DNA of 64,000 bases. Source: Spirochaetia bacterium (GTDB taxonomy: Bacteria > Spirochaetota > Leptospiria > Turneriellales > JAOUOS01). Each line of letters opens with the position of its first letter. The first letter of the stretch is position 1. Of the stretch, positions 26,902-36,045 are shown in pieces. The stretch lies in NCBI GenBank assembly GCA_029880265.1, contig JAOUOT010000009.1:52021-116020 (forward strand). The letters are read 5' to 3'. A model generated the notes under the pieces. It was not told the DNA's origin. It did not search any database and saw nothing but the letters and a program-made list of their open reading frames with translations. The position numbers and the translations under genes are program-made.

Positions 26902-28620
26902 ATGAGTTCTATAGCAGGTTTTTTAAAAGGGAATTTTCTTCCCGGGCAATCAAGAAGCTGTGACACGACGGGTCTTCCGGTTTGCAATACCGCTTCTTTA
27001 TACATTCGATTGAATGCGGTTATTGCTGTTGTTTCGCTTCTGATTGGGGCAATCGCGGCAATTTTAATTGCTCTTACAAGATGGCCGGCCGTTCACCTTC
27101 TTCCGGCTGAATGGTTTTATCGTTTTTTAACGGTTCATGGTTTTAATATGCTTATTTTCTGGATTATTTTTCTTGAAATTGGCATATTGTACTTCGTTGC
27201 TACGACGCTTCTAAATTCAAGATTGTTTTCAAAAGCAATTGCGGCTATTTCGTTTGCTTTGATGCTGATTGGTATGATAATGGTGAACGCCATGATTTTT
27301 ACGGGACAGGCCGATGTTCTTTTTACGTCATATGTTCCGTTAATGGCTCATCCATTATTTTATCTGGGAATAATCTTATTTGCGGTAGGCGCGCTTTTGG
27401 GCGTCGCTAATTTCTTTTTGACAATTCATATTGCCAGAAGAGATAAAACATATGAAGGTCCTTTTCCATTAGTTGTATTTGGCGCTATTACAGCGGCCGT
27501 GATCGCTGTTGTTACCATTTTACACGGCGCTGTGGTTTTAATTCCCACGCTACTATGGTCGGCCGGTCTTCTAGAAACTATAGACCCAGGTTTTTACCGT
27601 GTTGTATGGTGGGGCCTAGGACATATGTCTCAGCAGATTAACGTTGCAGCCATGATCTCAGTATGGTACTTTATGTTCAGCCTGATAGTTGGCGCAAAAC
27701 CTTTAAATCATGCAGTATGTAGAGGCGCGTTTATTCTATATATTTTGTTTATTAACCTTGCTTCTGCTCACCATCTACTTGTAGACCCGGGCGTAAGCAC
27801 AGAGTGGAAAATATGGAATACTTCTTACGCTATGTATCTTGCCGTATTGGCTTCTATGCTTCACGGTTTTACGGTACCGGGCGCTCTTGAAGTAGCTATG
27901 CGTAAAAAAGGCTACAGACAAGGTCTTTTCGGATGGCTTGCGGCTGCTCCCTGGAGTAACCCAGGTTTCTCAGGCGTTTTTATGGCGATGGTCATGTTTG
28001 GCTTTATCGGCGGTATTACAGGCGTTACCATTGGTACAGAGCAGATTTCAATTATTACACATAATACATTGAAACTTCCGGCTCACTTTCATGGTACTGT
28101 AGTTGCGGGTACAACGCTTACTTTTATGGCCTTAGCCTATTATGTGGTGCCTTTGATATTCCAGAAAGACTGGTACGCGAAAGGTTTATTAAGATTACAG
28201 CCATATATATTCGCTATCGGTATTTTCACAGTGATTATTGGTATGCAGTTTGCAGGTTCAGCCGGTATTCCTAGAAGACATTGGGATATCAGTTTTGCCG
28301 GAACTCCAATTCCTATCACTCCGATGGAATCTGGCTGGCTAGCTTTAGTAGGTATCGGCGGCGTTATCGCTTTTCTTGGCCTTCTAATTTTTTTACTGGC
28401 TACTGTTGCAACGGTTTTCTTTGGAAGATCAAACAAAGGTAGACCAATGGAAGATTGGGGCGGAGTAAAAGATATATCGGCAGGCGCCGGCACATGGACA
28501 AAAGAAGACGATCATAAAACTCCCGGAACATGGGCGTTGGTTATGATTCTTCTAACTTGTTTTGTGGTTTACTTTTTCGCTAACTGGAAAGCGTTAGCTG
28601 ACGTTTGGTGGGTTCATTAA
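26902..28620 (+). CDS. Heme-copper oxidoreductase subunit I, probable NO reductase-type
   Basis: 572 residues with about 13-14 helices. Ligands are visible: His79 (LTVHGFNML) and His397 for the low-spin heme, His395 (LPAHFHGTV) for the high-spin heme, and CuB ligands His241 (WWGLGHMSQQ) and His290/His291 (SAHHLLVDPG). In A and B oxidases the residue four after the first CuB His is a cross-linked Tyr; here it is Gln245. The C-family Tyr six residues before the HH pair is also missing (Ile). All known NO reductases in the superfamily lack this Tyr, so NO reduction is likelier than O2 reduction. Seven bases after the CuA gene; followed by a terminator hairpin. Confidence 0.85.
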   Translation: MSSIAGFLKGNFLPGQSRSCDTTGLPVCNTASLYIRLNAVIAVVSLLIGAIAAILIALTRWPAVHLLPAEWFYRFLTVHGFNMLIFWIIFLEIGILYFVATTLLNSRLFSKAIAAISFALMLIGMIMVNAMIFTGQADVLFTSYVPLMAHPLFYLGIILFAVGALLGVANFFLTIHIARRDKTYEGPFPLVVFGAITAAVIAVVTILHGAVVLIPTLLWSAGLLETIDPGFYRVVWWGLGHMSQQINVAAMISVWYFMFSLIVGAKPLNHAVCRGAFILYILFINLASAHHLLVDPGVSTEWKIWNTSYAMYLAVLASMLHGFTVPGALEVAMRKKGYRQGLFGWLAAAPWSNPGFSGVFMAMVMFGFIGGITGVTIGTEQISIITHNTLKLPAHFHGTVVAGTTLTFMALAYYVVPLIFQKDWYAKGLLRLQPYIFAIGIFTVIIGMQFAGSAGIPRRHWDISFAGTPIPITPMESGWLALVGIGGVIAFLGLLIFLLATVATVFFGRSNKGRPMEDWGGVKDISAGAGTWTKEDDHKTPGTWALVMILLTCFVVYFFANWKALADVWWVH

Positions 28621-28635
28621 TACCCATCTAAATAA

Positions 28636-28675
28636 TATTATAATCAGGGACTTTTTAAGGTCCCTGATTATAATA
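28636..28675 (+). terminator. Hairpin terminator after the heme-copper operon
   Basis: TATTATAATCAGGGAC at 28636-28651 is the exact reverse complement of 28660-28675, giving a 16-bp perfect stem with an 8-nt loop (TTTTTAAG). The downstream T-run (GTTTTAA) is weak, so efficiency is uncertain. It separates the catalytic genes from the SCO gene. Confidence 0.75.
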
Positions 28676-28854
28676 ATGTTTTAATCTCTTTAAATTAAAT
28701 TATTGTATTTTATCTATCTTGTTAAAAAATCATTTTTTTTTAGCCAAGGTGAGTAAAATAGAATAAATTTAACCAATAATGTAAATACGGTATTGTAATT
28801 GCATTTATTCTTTATCTGATAATTAGCAAACAAGAAAATAAAAAGGAAAACAAT

Positions 28855-29817
28855 ATGGAAAACCAAAAAAAATCTAACGTTGATATTATTGAAGAAATTC
28901 AAGACTGGCTTGCCGGGTGGAAGTTCCCGATTGTAACGCTATATATGATGTTTTTTATAGTGATTTTCTTCTTTTTGGTATTAGTATATCCTGAATCCGA
29001 CTCTGTCATAGGTCAATTTGCCGAAGATTTTAAAAGATGGTGTTATGGATATGATCCCGCAACCGGAAAGTTAGAGATAGCATATGTAGTGATGTTTTTA
29101 ACCGATCCGTTTATTATTGCAACGGTTATATATTATATATGGAGAGAGCCGGTAAGAAAAATATTAAAAGAAGATCCAAAGCAGACTTTACGATATGGCG
29201 GGTATGCGTTGGCAATTGTATTAATATCAATTTTCGGGATGTTAAGAATTTCAAGCGGCGATAAAGAAATAAACGCTTTGTCACAGCTGAAAACAATGGA
29301 GTTTCCCGCTGATAATTTGCGAACAGAGATTCCGGCAAGAAACTTTAAACTTATTGACCATAAAGATAAGCAAATTGAATTGAATAATTACAAAGGAAAT
29401 GTCGTTATTGTTACGGCTTTTTATACAAATTGCCTAAAAACATGCCCGGCTATTTTGTTTCAGTTAAGAAAAATTGTAGAGTCTATTGATATTAATGATA
29501 GAAAAATTTTAAAAGCGCTGGCGATTACCCTTGATCCTGAAAAAGATACCAAAGAGAATATGGTTAAAACTGCAAAAGATCATAAATTAATTACAGATGA
29601 ATATCATCTATTAAACGGTAAGCCTGAAAATGTTTATGCAGTATTAGAGCAATATGAAATACCAAGAATTGTAAATGAAAAAACCGGCGAAATTGATCAT
29701 CCAAATGTTTTTATACTAATTGATAAGCAGGGTAAAATTGCCTATAGGTTTACTTTAGGAGAGCTTCAGGAAAAATGGATGAAAGAAGCTCTTGAAATTT
29801 TAATAAAAGAAGCATAA
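28855..29817 (+). CDS. SCO1/SenC-type copper chaperone with extra membrane segments
   Basis: 320 residues. Residues 150-320 are a thioredoxin-fold SCO domain with the copper-binding TNCLKTCPA (Cys193, Cys197) and His282 (DHPNVFILID). SCO proteins deliver copper to the CuA site of subunit II. Unusually, the N-terminal 135 residues contain three hydrophobic segments (about 26-45, 76-95, 115-130) and a cytosolic loop, where most SCO proteins have one anchor. AAGGA lies upstream of the ATG. It follows the terminator at 28636, so it probably has its own promoter. Confidence 0.9.
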   Translation: MENQKKSNVDIIEEIQDWLAGWKFPIVTLYMMFFIVIFFFLVLVYPESDSVIGQFAEDFKRWCYGYDPATGKLEIAYVVMFLTDPFIIATVIYYIWREPVRKILKEDPKQTLRYGGYALAIVLISIFGMLRISSGDKEINALSQLKTMEFPADNLRTEIPARNFKLIDHKDKQIELNNYKGNVVIVTAFYTNCLKTCPAILFQLRKIVESIDINDRKILKALAITLDPEKDTKENMVKTAKDHKLITDEYHLLNGKPENVYAVLEQYEIPRIVNEKTGEIDHPNVFILIDKQGKIAYRFTLGELQEKWMKEALEILIKEA

Positions 29818-29939
29818 AAATTTAAAAAAAATTGTCAAATTTAAAAAAAATACATAAATTCAATTATTATAATTATTTAATAATGCGATTTTTAAGACAG
29901 AATATCCTCATCTGTTGTTCCAATGGTTATCATTGAAAG

Positions 29940-29977
29940 AATTAATTAGTCTATTCTATTAGATAGGCTGATTAATT
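29940..29977 (+). terminator. Hairpin in the SCO-cytochrome b spacer
   Basis: AATTAATTAGTCTAT and ATAGGCTGATTAATT form a 15-bp stem (two G-U pairs in RNA) with an 8-nt loop. There is no clear U-tract after it, so it may be a weak terminator for the SCO gene or a leader structure of the next gene. Confidence 0.45.
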
Positions 29978-30050
29978 ATTATTTGAGTTAGAGCGGTATA
30001 TTCTGAAGCGTTATTAAAATATAAAACTTATGTAAGGAGAATAAACTATC

Positions 30051-32165
30051 ATGGCCAAAGAAGAAAAAATAAACAGTAAAACGATTGTGTATGACATTGC
30101 TCCCGTTCCTCAGGTTTGGGGCGAATCGGTTCTAAAAATATTAAATAATATATTTTTAAATATAAACGGGGTTCTGTCAAGGCTGATACCCCTTCATGTT
30201 AACCCCTTTGTAAATGCGGGCGCAATTGCAAATACCAGCCTTATTATAGCGATAATATCGGGAATTCTATTATTATTCTGGTATGTGCCCAGCGTAAATT
30301 ATGCCTATGAATCATTAGAGGCAATGAAAAAAAGTCCTTTATCTGCTCAACTTTTTAGATCGATACACAGATACAGTTCAGACGCATGTATACTATTTGG
30401 TATTATTCATGGTTTTCAAATGTTTTTTTCCAGAAGATTTGCAGGCGCCAGATGGCTTGCCTGGGTTACAGGAATGTTAATTATTGGTTTTATTTGGGTT
30501 ATCGGCTGGCTTGGTTACTGGCTATTATGGGATGTCAGAGCTCAAGAAATCGCCACAACTTCTATTCGAATACTAGATGTGCTGCCTATTTTTTCAATGC
30601 CTCTTACAAATAATATTTTAGCCGATGAACTTGTCGGTACAACGATATTTTTTCTGGTATTTTTCTTTCATATGATATTACCGCTGCCCATGGCTGTCGC
30701 TTTATATTTGCATATTACAAGGCTAAACCGTGGAAAGTTATTTGCCAATAAAAATATGACTATGTGGATACTTATAACAATGTCTATATTATCATTTGCA
30801 GTTCCGGCGTATAATATTGAAAAAGCCTCAATGTCAATTATTCCACAGAATTTTACTATGGATTATTGGTACATGGCGCCTTTATTTATCTTTCAGAGAT
30901 TATCTGAAGGCATGGTCTGGTTAGTATTTCTAGTTTTAGGAATAGTTACATTTACTTTTCCATGGACATTAATAAAGAGAAAAAAAGAAAAAGAAAAAAC
31001 TCCGGCAAATGTTGATACATCAATGTGTAATGCGTGTAGAACATGCGCCAGAGACTGTCCTTATAACGCAATTACAATGGTGCCACGCACCGACGGCAAG
31101 AAATTTGACGCTCAGCCTGAAGTAAAAGAATCTCTATGTGTAAGCTGCGGTATCTGCGCGGGAGCCTGTAAAACAGGCGCGATTGGCTTGTCATGGTTTG
31201 AAAATTCAGCGATTCGTCAGAAGATGCAAGCATGGGCCGATGAAATCAAAAAAGATAAAAAAACAAAATTTGTGGCGTTCATATGCGGACAATCGGCTGG
31301 CGGTAATTTTAATATTAATGATGAAACAGGCGAATGCCAACAACTTGAAGGTTATAAAGTTTTGAAAGTGCCATGCATCGGTTGGTTAAACATGAGATTG
31401 CCTGAAATGCTAATAAAAAACGGCGTTGAAGGAGTTTTGATTGCGGGATGTAATGACGGCGACTGCGTAAATAGAGAAGGGGTCGAAGTTACCGAAAAGC
31501 GTCTTAAAGGAATTTATGAGCCCACTTTAAAACTTTCAGACAGCGAAAAAGAAAAAATTAAATACATCAAAGCATCTGGAACGAAAGCCTTATTGGTTAA
31601 AAAAGAAGCAATGAAATTCAAAGAAGATTTTACTCAAAAACAGGATCAAAAACCTGCGAGTAAAGTTGTGACCTTGATATCATATGCCGTGCTGTATACG
31701 CTGTTTACTGCGGGAATATACTTATTGAGCGATTATGGGTATACCACTCCATTTGAAGGGAAAACAGAATTAATTGTTTCATTGGAACATCCGGGCGAAA
31801 CAAGCGAGAATTGCAGACAATATACAAAAGAAGAAATGGAAAAGATGCTTCCGCATATGAGAAAAACCGAGATATGCGAAAGAAAACGTTCGCCAGTTTC
31901 TATGATTATTAAAGTTGACGAAAAAGAAATCTCAAATAAAACATATAAACCTGCCGGTCTCTGGGAAGACGGTAAAAGTATGGGTATTGAAAGATTTGAC
32001 GTTAAGCCGGGGGCGCATAAAATAACCATTGAAATAAACGACAGTCTTAAAAACGATTGGAAGTATAAAACTGAAAAAGAATTGAATTTTCTTGAAGGCA
32101 CAAGAAATGTGCTTGTTTTTAACCGAGGATTTAACTGGTTTTTGCATAAAAAAGATAAAGAATAA
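30051..32165 (+). CDS. Cytochrome b / 2x[4Fe-4S] ferredoxin / MvhD-like fusion protein
   Basis: 704 residues in five parts. (1) Residues 60-305: cytochrome b/b6-type membrane domain with His106, His120, His207 and His221 as two heme-b pairs. (2) Residues 325-380: two 4Fe-4S clusters, CNACRTCARDCP and CVSCGICAGACK. (3) Residues 405-500: MvhD-like (hydrogenase delta) domain with FICGQSAGG, VPCIGWLNMR and IAGCNDGDCVNREG. (4) A helix near 545-562. (5) A 140-residue C-terminal domain, possibly periplasmic. It would link cytosolic iron-sulfur electron carriers to membrane hemes, plausibly feeding the neighbouring heme-copper enzyme. The GGAGA at 30037 serves as RBS. Confidence 0.85.
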   Translation: MAKEEKINSKTIVYDIAPVPQVWGESVLKILNNIFLNINGVLSRLIPLHVNPFVNAGAIANTSLIIAIISGILLLFWYVPSVNYAYESLEAMKKSPLSAQLFRSIHRYSSDACILFGIIHGFQMFFSRRFAGARWLAWVTGMLIIGFIWVIGWLGYWLLWDVRAQEIATTSIRILDVLPIFSMPLTNNILADELVGTTIFFLVFFFHMILPLPMAVALYLHITRLNRGKLFANKNMTMWILITMSILSFAVPAYNIEKASMSIIPQNFTMDYWYMAPLFIFQRLSEGMVWLVFLVLGIVTFTFPWTLIKRKKEKEKTPANVDTSMCNACRTCARDCPYNAITMVPRTDGKKFDAQPEVKESLCVSCGICAGACKTGAIGLSWFENSAIRQKMQAWADEIKKDKKTKFVAFICGQSAGGNFNINDETGECQQLEGYKVLKVPCIGWLNMRLPEMLIKNGVEGVLIAGCNDGDCVNREGVEVTEKRLKGIYEPTLKLSDSEKEKIKYIKASGTKALLVKKEAMKFKEDFTQKQDQKPASKVVTLISYAVLYTLFTAGIYLLSDYGYTTPFEGKTELIVSLEHPGETSENCRQYTKEEMEKMLPHMRKTEICERKRSPVSMIIKVDEKEISNKTYKPAGLWEDGKSMGIERFDVKPGAHKITIEINDSLKNDWKYKTEKELNFLEGTRNVLVFNRGFNWFLHKKDKE

Positions 32166-32247
32166 AAAATTATTGTAAAATACAATCATAAATATTGATT
32201 GGCAATATATTAGAAATTTCTTTAATGACATAAAAAATATAGGAAAA

Positions 32248-33147
32248 TTGTCGGGTGAAAAAAGAAGGGGTATTATACAAACAATCAAAGCTTTAATTAC
32301 TCTTTGTAAACCAAAGATCGTATTAATGTGCCTTATTGTCGGTCTATCTGGTATGATTCTTGCGAGCCGCGATATTCAGGCATCGGCTATGCAGATGGCT
32401 TTAGCCATGATTGCATTGCTTTTAGATGTCGCCGCGGCTAATTCTTTAAATATGTTTCTTGAGAGAAATTCTGACAAGAAAATGGAAAGAACAAAGAATA
32501 GGCCGTTGCCTTCAGAAAAATTAAACCCGATGACTGCTCTGATTTTTGGCAGTATTTTAGGAACTTTATCTTTAGTAATTTTATTTTTCTATGTAAACAA
32601 CGTTACTTTTGTGTTGGGCATAATAGCGCTAATAACATACGTCATGGTATACACTCCCCTAAAGTATAAAACTCCCTATGCATTGTATATTGGCGCAGTA
32701 CCTGGGGCTATGCCTGTTTTAATGGGATATACGGCCGTTTCAAATCAAATTGATTTAATCGGTTTTATTTTATTTTCAGTTCTTTTCTTTTGGCAAATTC
32801 CGCATTTTCTTTCAATAGCCATTGTAAGAAAAAATGAATATAAGGCTGCAGGAATTAAAGCGTTTTCATTATATCTTGAAGAGAAATATATTTCAATTCA
32901 AATGATAATATTTTCTGTTTTTATGATGATTTCAAGCTTGCTGATTGGTTATGCAAAAATTGCGGGAAATATTTATTTAATAATGAGCTCTATAATTGGA
33001 TTATGGTTTATATTCGCAATTATACAAGGCGTTAAGAATAAAGATTATAAAAATATGGGCAGCATAGTTTATACGAGATCGATTGTCTATCTGCCGCTTT
33101 TAATCGCTTCAGTATCAGTCGATATATTAATTTCTAAATACATATAG
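32248..33147 (+). CDS. ctaB: Protoheme IX farnesyltransferase (heme o synthase), UbiA family
   Basis: 299 residues with nine hydrophobic helices. The prenyl-diphosphate site is NMFLERNSDKKMERTKNRPLP, matching NxxxDxxxDxxMxRTxxRPLP except that the first Asp is Glu here. The second site near residue 195 (KNEYKAAGIKAF) has the KxDY-like arrangement. CtaB attaches farnesyl to heme b to make heme o, needed by heme-copper oxidases with heme o/a. No ctaA is adjacent. The start is TTG 32248 after AGGAAAA; no in-frame ATG fits better. Confidence 0.92.
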   Translation: MSGEKRRGIIQTIKALITLCKPKIVLMCLIVGLSGMILASRDIQASAMQMALAMIALLLDVAAANSLNMFLERNSDKKMERTKNRPLPSEKLNPMTALIFGSILGTLSLVILFFYVNNVTFVLGIIALITYVMVYTPLKYKTPYALYIGAVPGAMPVLMGYTAVSNQIDLIGFILFSVLFFWQIPHFLSIAIVRKNEYKAAGIKAFSLYLEEKYISIQMIIFSVFMMISSLLIGYAKIAGNIYLIMSSIIGLWFIFAIIQGVKNKDYKNMGSIVYTRSIVYLPLLIASVSVDILISKYI

Positions 33148-33163
33148 AAGTAAGGTCATAGTA

Positions 33164-33997
33164 ATGGAAATAAAAATTAGCATATCGAAAATACCTTTTT
33201 TCAAATTTGTAACGCCGGGTCTTGCAGGTAAGTTAAAGACATTATTTAAAATTAAAAATTTCAACAAAGATGATGTAATTCTAAAGTATGGGCAAGATGT
33301 TCCCGGATTTTACATAATTGTACAAGGGGATGTTCTGATTCAAACCGAAAGACATGAATCAGTTCTGGCGCACCTAAAAGAAGGGCAGGGGTTTGGCGAA
33401 ATGTCTTTGGTTGAAAATCAAAAAGCGGCTGCAAACGTTAAAGCTACTGAAGATAAAACAAAACTTCTCTTTTGCGAGGCCGAAGATTTTAAGAAACTAA
33501 TATCAGACGATTTTGTATTTGCCGCGGCTTTTTATAAAGGGGCGTCAACTATATTGTCTGAAAGGCTGCGAAAAACGAATTTATTAATCGAAACAGAGAT
33601 GGACAAAACTAGAGGTATTATTAAAGATTTAATGGAGGCCGAAGGCATTGTCGCAAAATTGGCAAAAACCAGAGTTTCAATTGACGGTACAGGCGAAAAT
33701 TTGATATCGAAATTAACAGATACTTTGCCTGTATTAAATGAAATTGAATTAAAAGCGCCCGAATATAAAACTCAATTAGATATGATTAAAAATACTATAA
33801 AAAAAGTAGTTACTGTTGACAGTCAAAATTTTGATATTATTTCTCAGCAAGTAGAACGAATTCATAAGTATCTTATAAATATGCATCGATTGCTTGAGGG
33901 AGAAGATGTAAGCGCCATACAAGGCGATCAGAATATATTTTCGGTAGACTTAGATAAGGGGCCGGATGACTCAGAAGAAGCAATTACATTTTTTTAA
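33164..33997 (+). CDS. Cyclic-nucleotide-binding-domain protein, copy 1
   Basis: 277 residues. Residues about 15-130 are a CNB (CRP-like) beta-roll with DVPGFYIIVQGDVLIQ and GQGFGEMSLVENQKAAANVKA, the phosphate-binding cassette region. The usual Arg of that cassette (PRxA) is replaced (QKAAA), so nucleotide binding is doubtful. There is no C-terminal HTH; instead a helical region (about 130-260) follows. It lies 17 bases after ctaB and is followed by a close paralogue. It is likely a cytosolic regulator acting through protein contacts. Confidence 0.85.
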   Translation: MEIKISISKIPFFKFVTPGLAGKLKTLFKIKNFNKDDVILKYGQDVPGFYIIVQGDVLIQTERHESVLAHLKEGQGFGEMSLVENQKAAANVKATEDKTKLLFCEAEDFKKLISDDFVFAAAFYKGASTILSERLRKTNLLIETEMDKTRGIIKDLMEAEGIVAKLAKTRVSIDGTGENLISKLTDTLPVLNEIELKAPEYKTQLDMIKNTIKKVVTVDSQNFDIISQQVERIHKYLINMHRLLEGEDVSAIQGDQNIFSVDLDKGPDDSEEAITFF

Positions 33998-34054
33998 TTG
34001 CTAATGCAGAAATTGCTTGTCTTTATAACTCAAGTTTTTAATTGATATATCTAA

Positions 34055-34888
34055 ATGCAATTTAAAGTAAAAGTATCTAAAATACCATTTTTCAAATATA
34101 TAACCCCTGAAATTGCGGGAAAGCTCGTCGCCTTATTTAAGGTACAAACATATAATAAGCATGATATTATTCTCAGCTTTGGTCAAGATGTCCCGGGGTT
34201 TTATATTATAGTACAAGGAGAAGTCGTCGTTCATACAGAAAATTATGAATCAGTATTGGCAAATTTAAAAGAAGGGCATGGTTTCGGAGAGATGTCGTTG
34301 ATTGATAATCAAAAAGCCTCGGCTAATGTAAAGGCCTTTGAAAAGAGAACGAAAGTTCTATTTTGCGATTCTGACGCTTTTAAGAGACTGATTTCTGAAG
34401 ATTTTATTTTCGCGGCCGCATTTTATAAAGGGGTATCAAGCATACTTTCTGAACGATTGAGAAGAACTAACCTGCTCATAGAAACAGAAATGAACAAAAC
34501 GAGGGGCATTATAAAAAATTTAATGCAAACTGAGGGTATAGAACAAAAGTTAGGAATTGCAAGAAAATCTATAGACGGTACCGGCGAAGGTTTTATAAAT
34601 AAATTAAATGAAACAATTCCCGCCTTAGACGCGGTTGTTTTGAAGGCCCCCGATTCTAAGGCCGATATTGAAGCAATTAAAGACAATATAAGAAAAGTAA
34701 TCACGATAGATAGTCAAAATTTCGATATTATCGCTCAGCAGGTTGAGAGAATCAATAAATATTTTCAAAACATATATCGTTTATTAGAAGGCGAAAATGT
34801 CGATCATATCGCGGGCGATAAAAATATATTTGAAGTTGACCTTGATAAAGGTCCCGTAGATTCTGATGACGCAATTACTTTTTTTTAA
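34055..34888 (+). CDS. Cyclic-nucleotide-binding-domain protein, copy 2 (tandem paralogue)
   Basis: 277 residues, exactly as long as copy 1 and alignable without gaps. Examples are FGQDVPGFYIIVQGEVVVHT, HGFGEMSLIDNQKASANVKA and SERLRRTNLLIETEMNKTRG. It ends with the same DLDKGPVDSDDAITFF-type tail as copy 1. It likewise lacks the cassette Arg and an HTH domain. The pair is clearly a tandem duplication kept as full-length genes, suggesting distinct ligands or expression. Its stop overlaps the stop of the convergent M20 gene by four bases. Confidence 0.85.
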   Translation: MQFKVKVSKIPFFKYITPEIAGKLVALFKVQTYNKHDIILSFGQDVPGFYIIVQGEVVVHTENYESVLANLKEGHGFGEMSLIDNQKASANVKAFEKRTKVLFCDSDAFKRLISEDFIFAAAFYKGVSSILSERLRRTNLLIETEMNKTRGIIKNLMQTEGIEQKLGIARKSIDGTGEGFINKLNETIPALDAVVLKAPDSKADIEAIKDNIRKVITIDSQNFDIIAQQVERINKYFQNIYRLLEGENVDHIAGDKNIFEVDLDKGPVDSDDAITFF

Positions 34889-36045
34889 CGCTTTTTAAAA
34901 TAGTTTTTGGCAAGCGTTATCCAGAGGTTAACGCCTATTTCTAATATATTATCATTAAAATCATAATAAGGGTTATGCAGACCAGTGTTTTTTTTACCTG
35001 AACCAAGAAAGAAATAACAACCAGGAATCGATTTTAAATAAAAAGAAAAATCTTCGCTGCCCATACTCGGTTCAATGTCTTTTACTACATTTTTTTTTCC
35101 TAATAAAGGTTCGGCGGTATTAATAACGAAATCGGTTTCTTTTGGCGAGTTGACGGTAATCGGATATCCATCGGAATGCATTATAAAATCTACTTTTATA
35201 TTACATCTTTGAGCGAGCGCTTTGCAGGCTTTTTTTATTTGTGTTTCAATTTCAATGTGCTTTTTACCGCTAAAACAACGAAAGGTTCCCTTAAGCTTAA
35301 CGGCTTCGGGAAGTATGTTCCATGAATCGGGAGAGTCAATAGCGGTTACAGATAATACAGAATTGTCAAAAGGGTTGGTTCGCGATGTCTGACTATGAAG
35401 CGAAACGATAAGCTCTGAAGCATGCAGTATAAGATCGTTCCCTTTATAGGGCATTGCTGCGTGAGTTCCTTTGCCTTGTAGTATAATCGAGAAACGACTG
35501 CAAGACGCCATAATGGGGCCTTTTTTAATTCCCACTTTGTTTTCTTCCAGCGAGGGCCAGTTATGCATTCCAAAGATGGCTTTCATGGGAAATCGATTTA
35601 AAAAGCCGTTTTCAATCATATTGCGGGCGCCGCCTTCATTTTCTTCAGCGGGTTGAAAAATAAAATAAATATTGCCGTTAAATTCTTTATCTTCAGCCAG
35701 ATATTTGGCTGCCCCTAAAAGCATGGCCATGTGACCGTCATGACCACAGGCATGCATTTTGCCCTGATTTTTTGATTTATGAGAAAAATTGTTTTTTTCG
35801 GCGATATTCAGGCCGTCCATGTCGGCTCTAAAGCCTATAAAAGGTTTTTCGCTTCTTTTTAGACTGCCGATAACCGCCGTTTCAGGTTTTCCCGTAAAGA
35901 CTTCAATTCCATAGCTTTCAAGCTTTTCTTTTATAAAAACCGATGTTTCATATTCTTCAAAAGCTGTTTCTGGAAAAGTATGCAGATGTTTTCTGTATTT
36001 AATAATTTCGTTAAGAAATTGATTTGAAATAATTGTATTTCTCAT
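34885..36045 (-). CDS. M20-family amidohydrolase (N-acyl-amino-acid / hippurate hydrolase type)
   Basis: 386 residues. Typical M20D features: RKHLHTFPETAFEEYETS, GFRADMDGLNI, MHACGHDGHMAMLLGAAKYL (HxCGHDGH), FQPAEENEGGARNMIENG, GMHNWPS and a C-terminal SMGSEDFSFYL with GSGKKNTGLHNPYYDF. The enzyme removes acyl groups from amino acids or peptides using two metal ions and is cytosolic. Its start ATG overlaps the stop of the alanine dehydrogenase gene (ATGA, 36042-36045), so the two form a coupled operon. Together they suggest amino-acid catabolism. Confidence 0.93.
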   Translation of the reverse strand: MRNTIISNQFLNEIIKYRKHLHTFPETAFEEYETSVFIKEKLESYGIEVFTGKPETAVIGSLKRSEKPFIGFRADMDGLNIAEKNNFSHKSKNQGKMHACGHDGHMAMLLGAAKYLAEDKEFNGNIYFIFQPAEENEGGARNMIENGFLNRFPMKAIFGMHNWPSLEENKVGIKKGPIMASCSRFSIILQGKGTHAAMPYKGNDLILHASELIVSLHSQTSRTNPFDNSVLSVTAIDSPDSWNILPEAVKLKGTFRCFSGKKHIEIETQIKKACKALAQRCNIKVDFIMHSDGYPITVNSPKETDFVINTAEPLLGKKNVVKDIEPSMGSEDFSFYLKSIPGCYFFLGSGKKNTGLHNPYYDFNDNILEIGVNLWITLAKNYFKKR

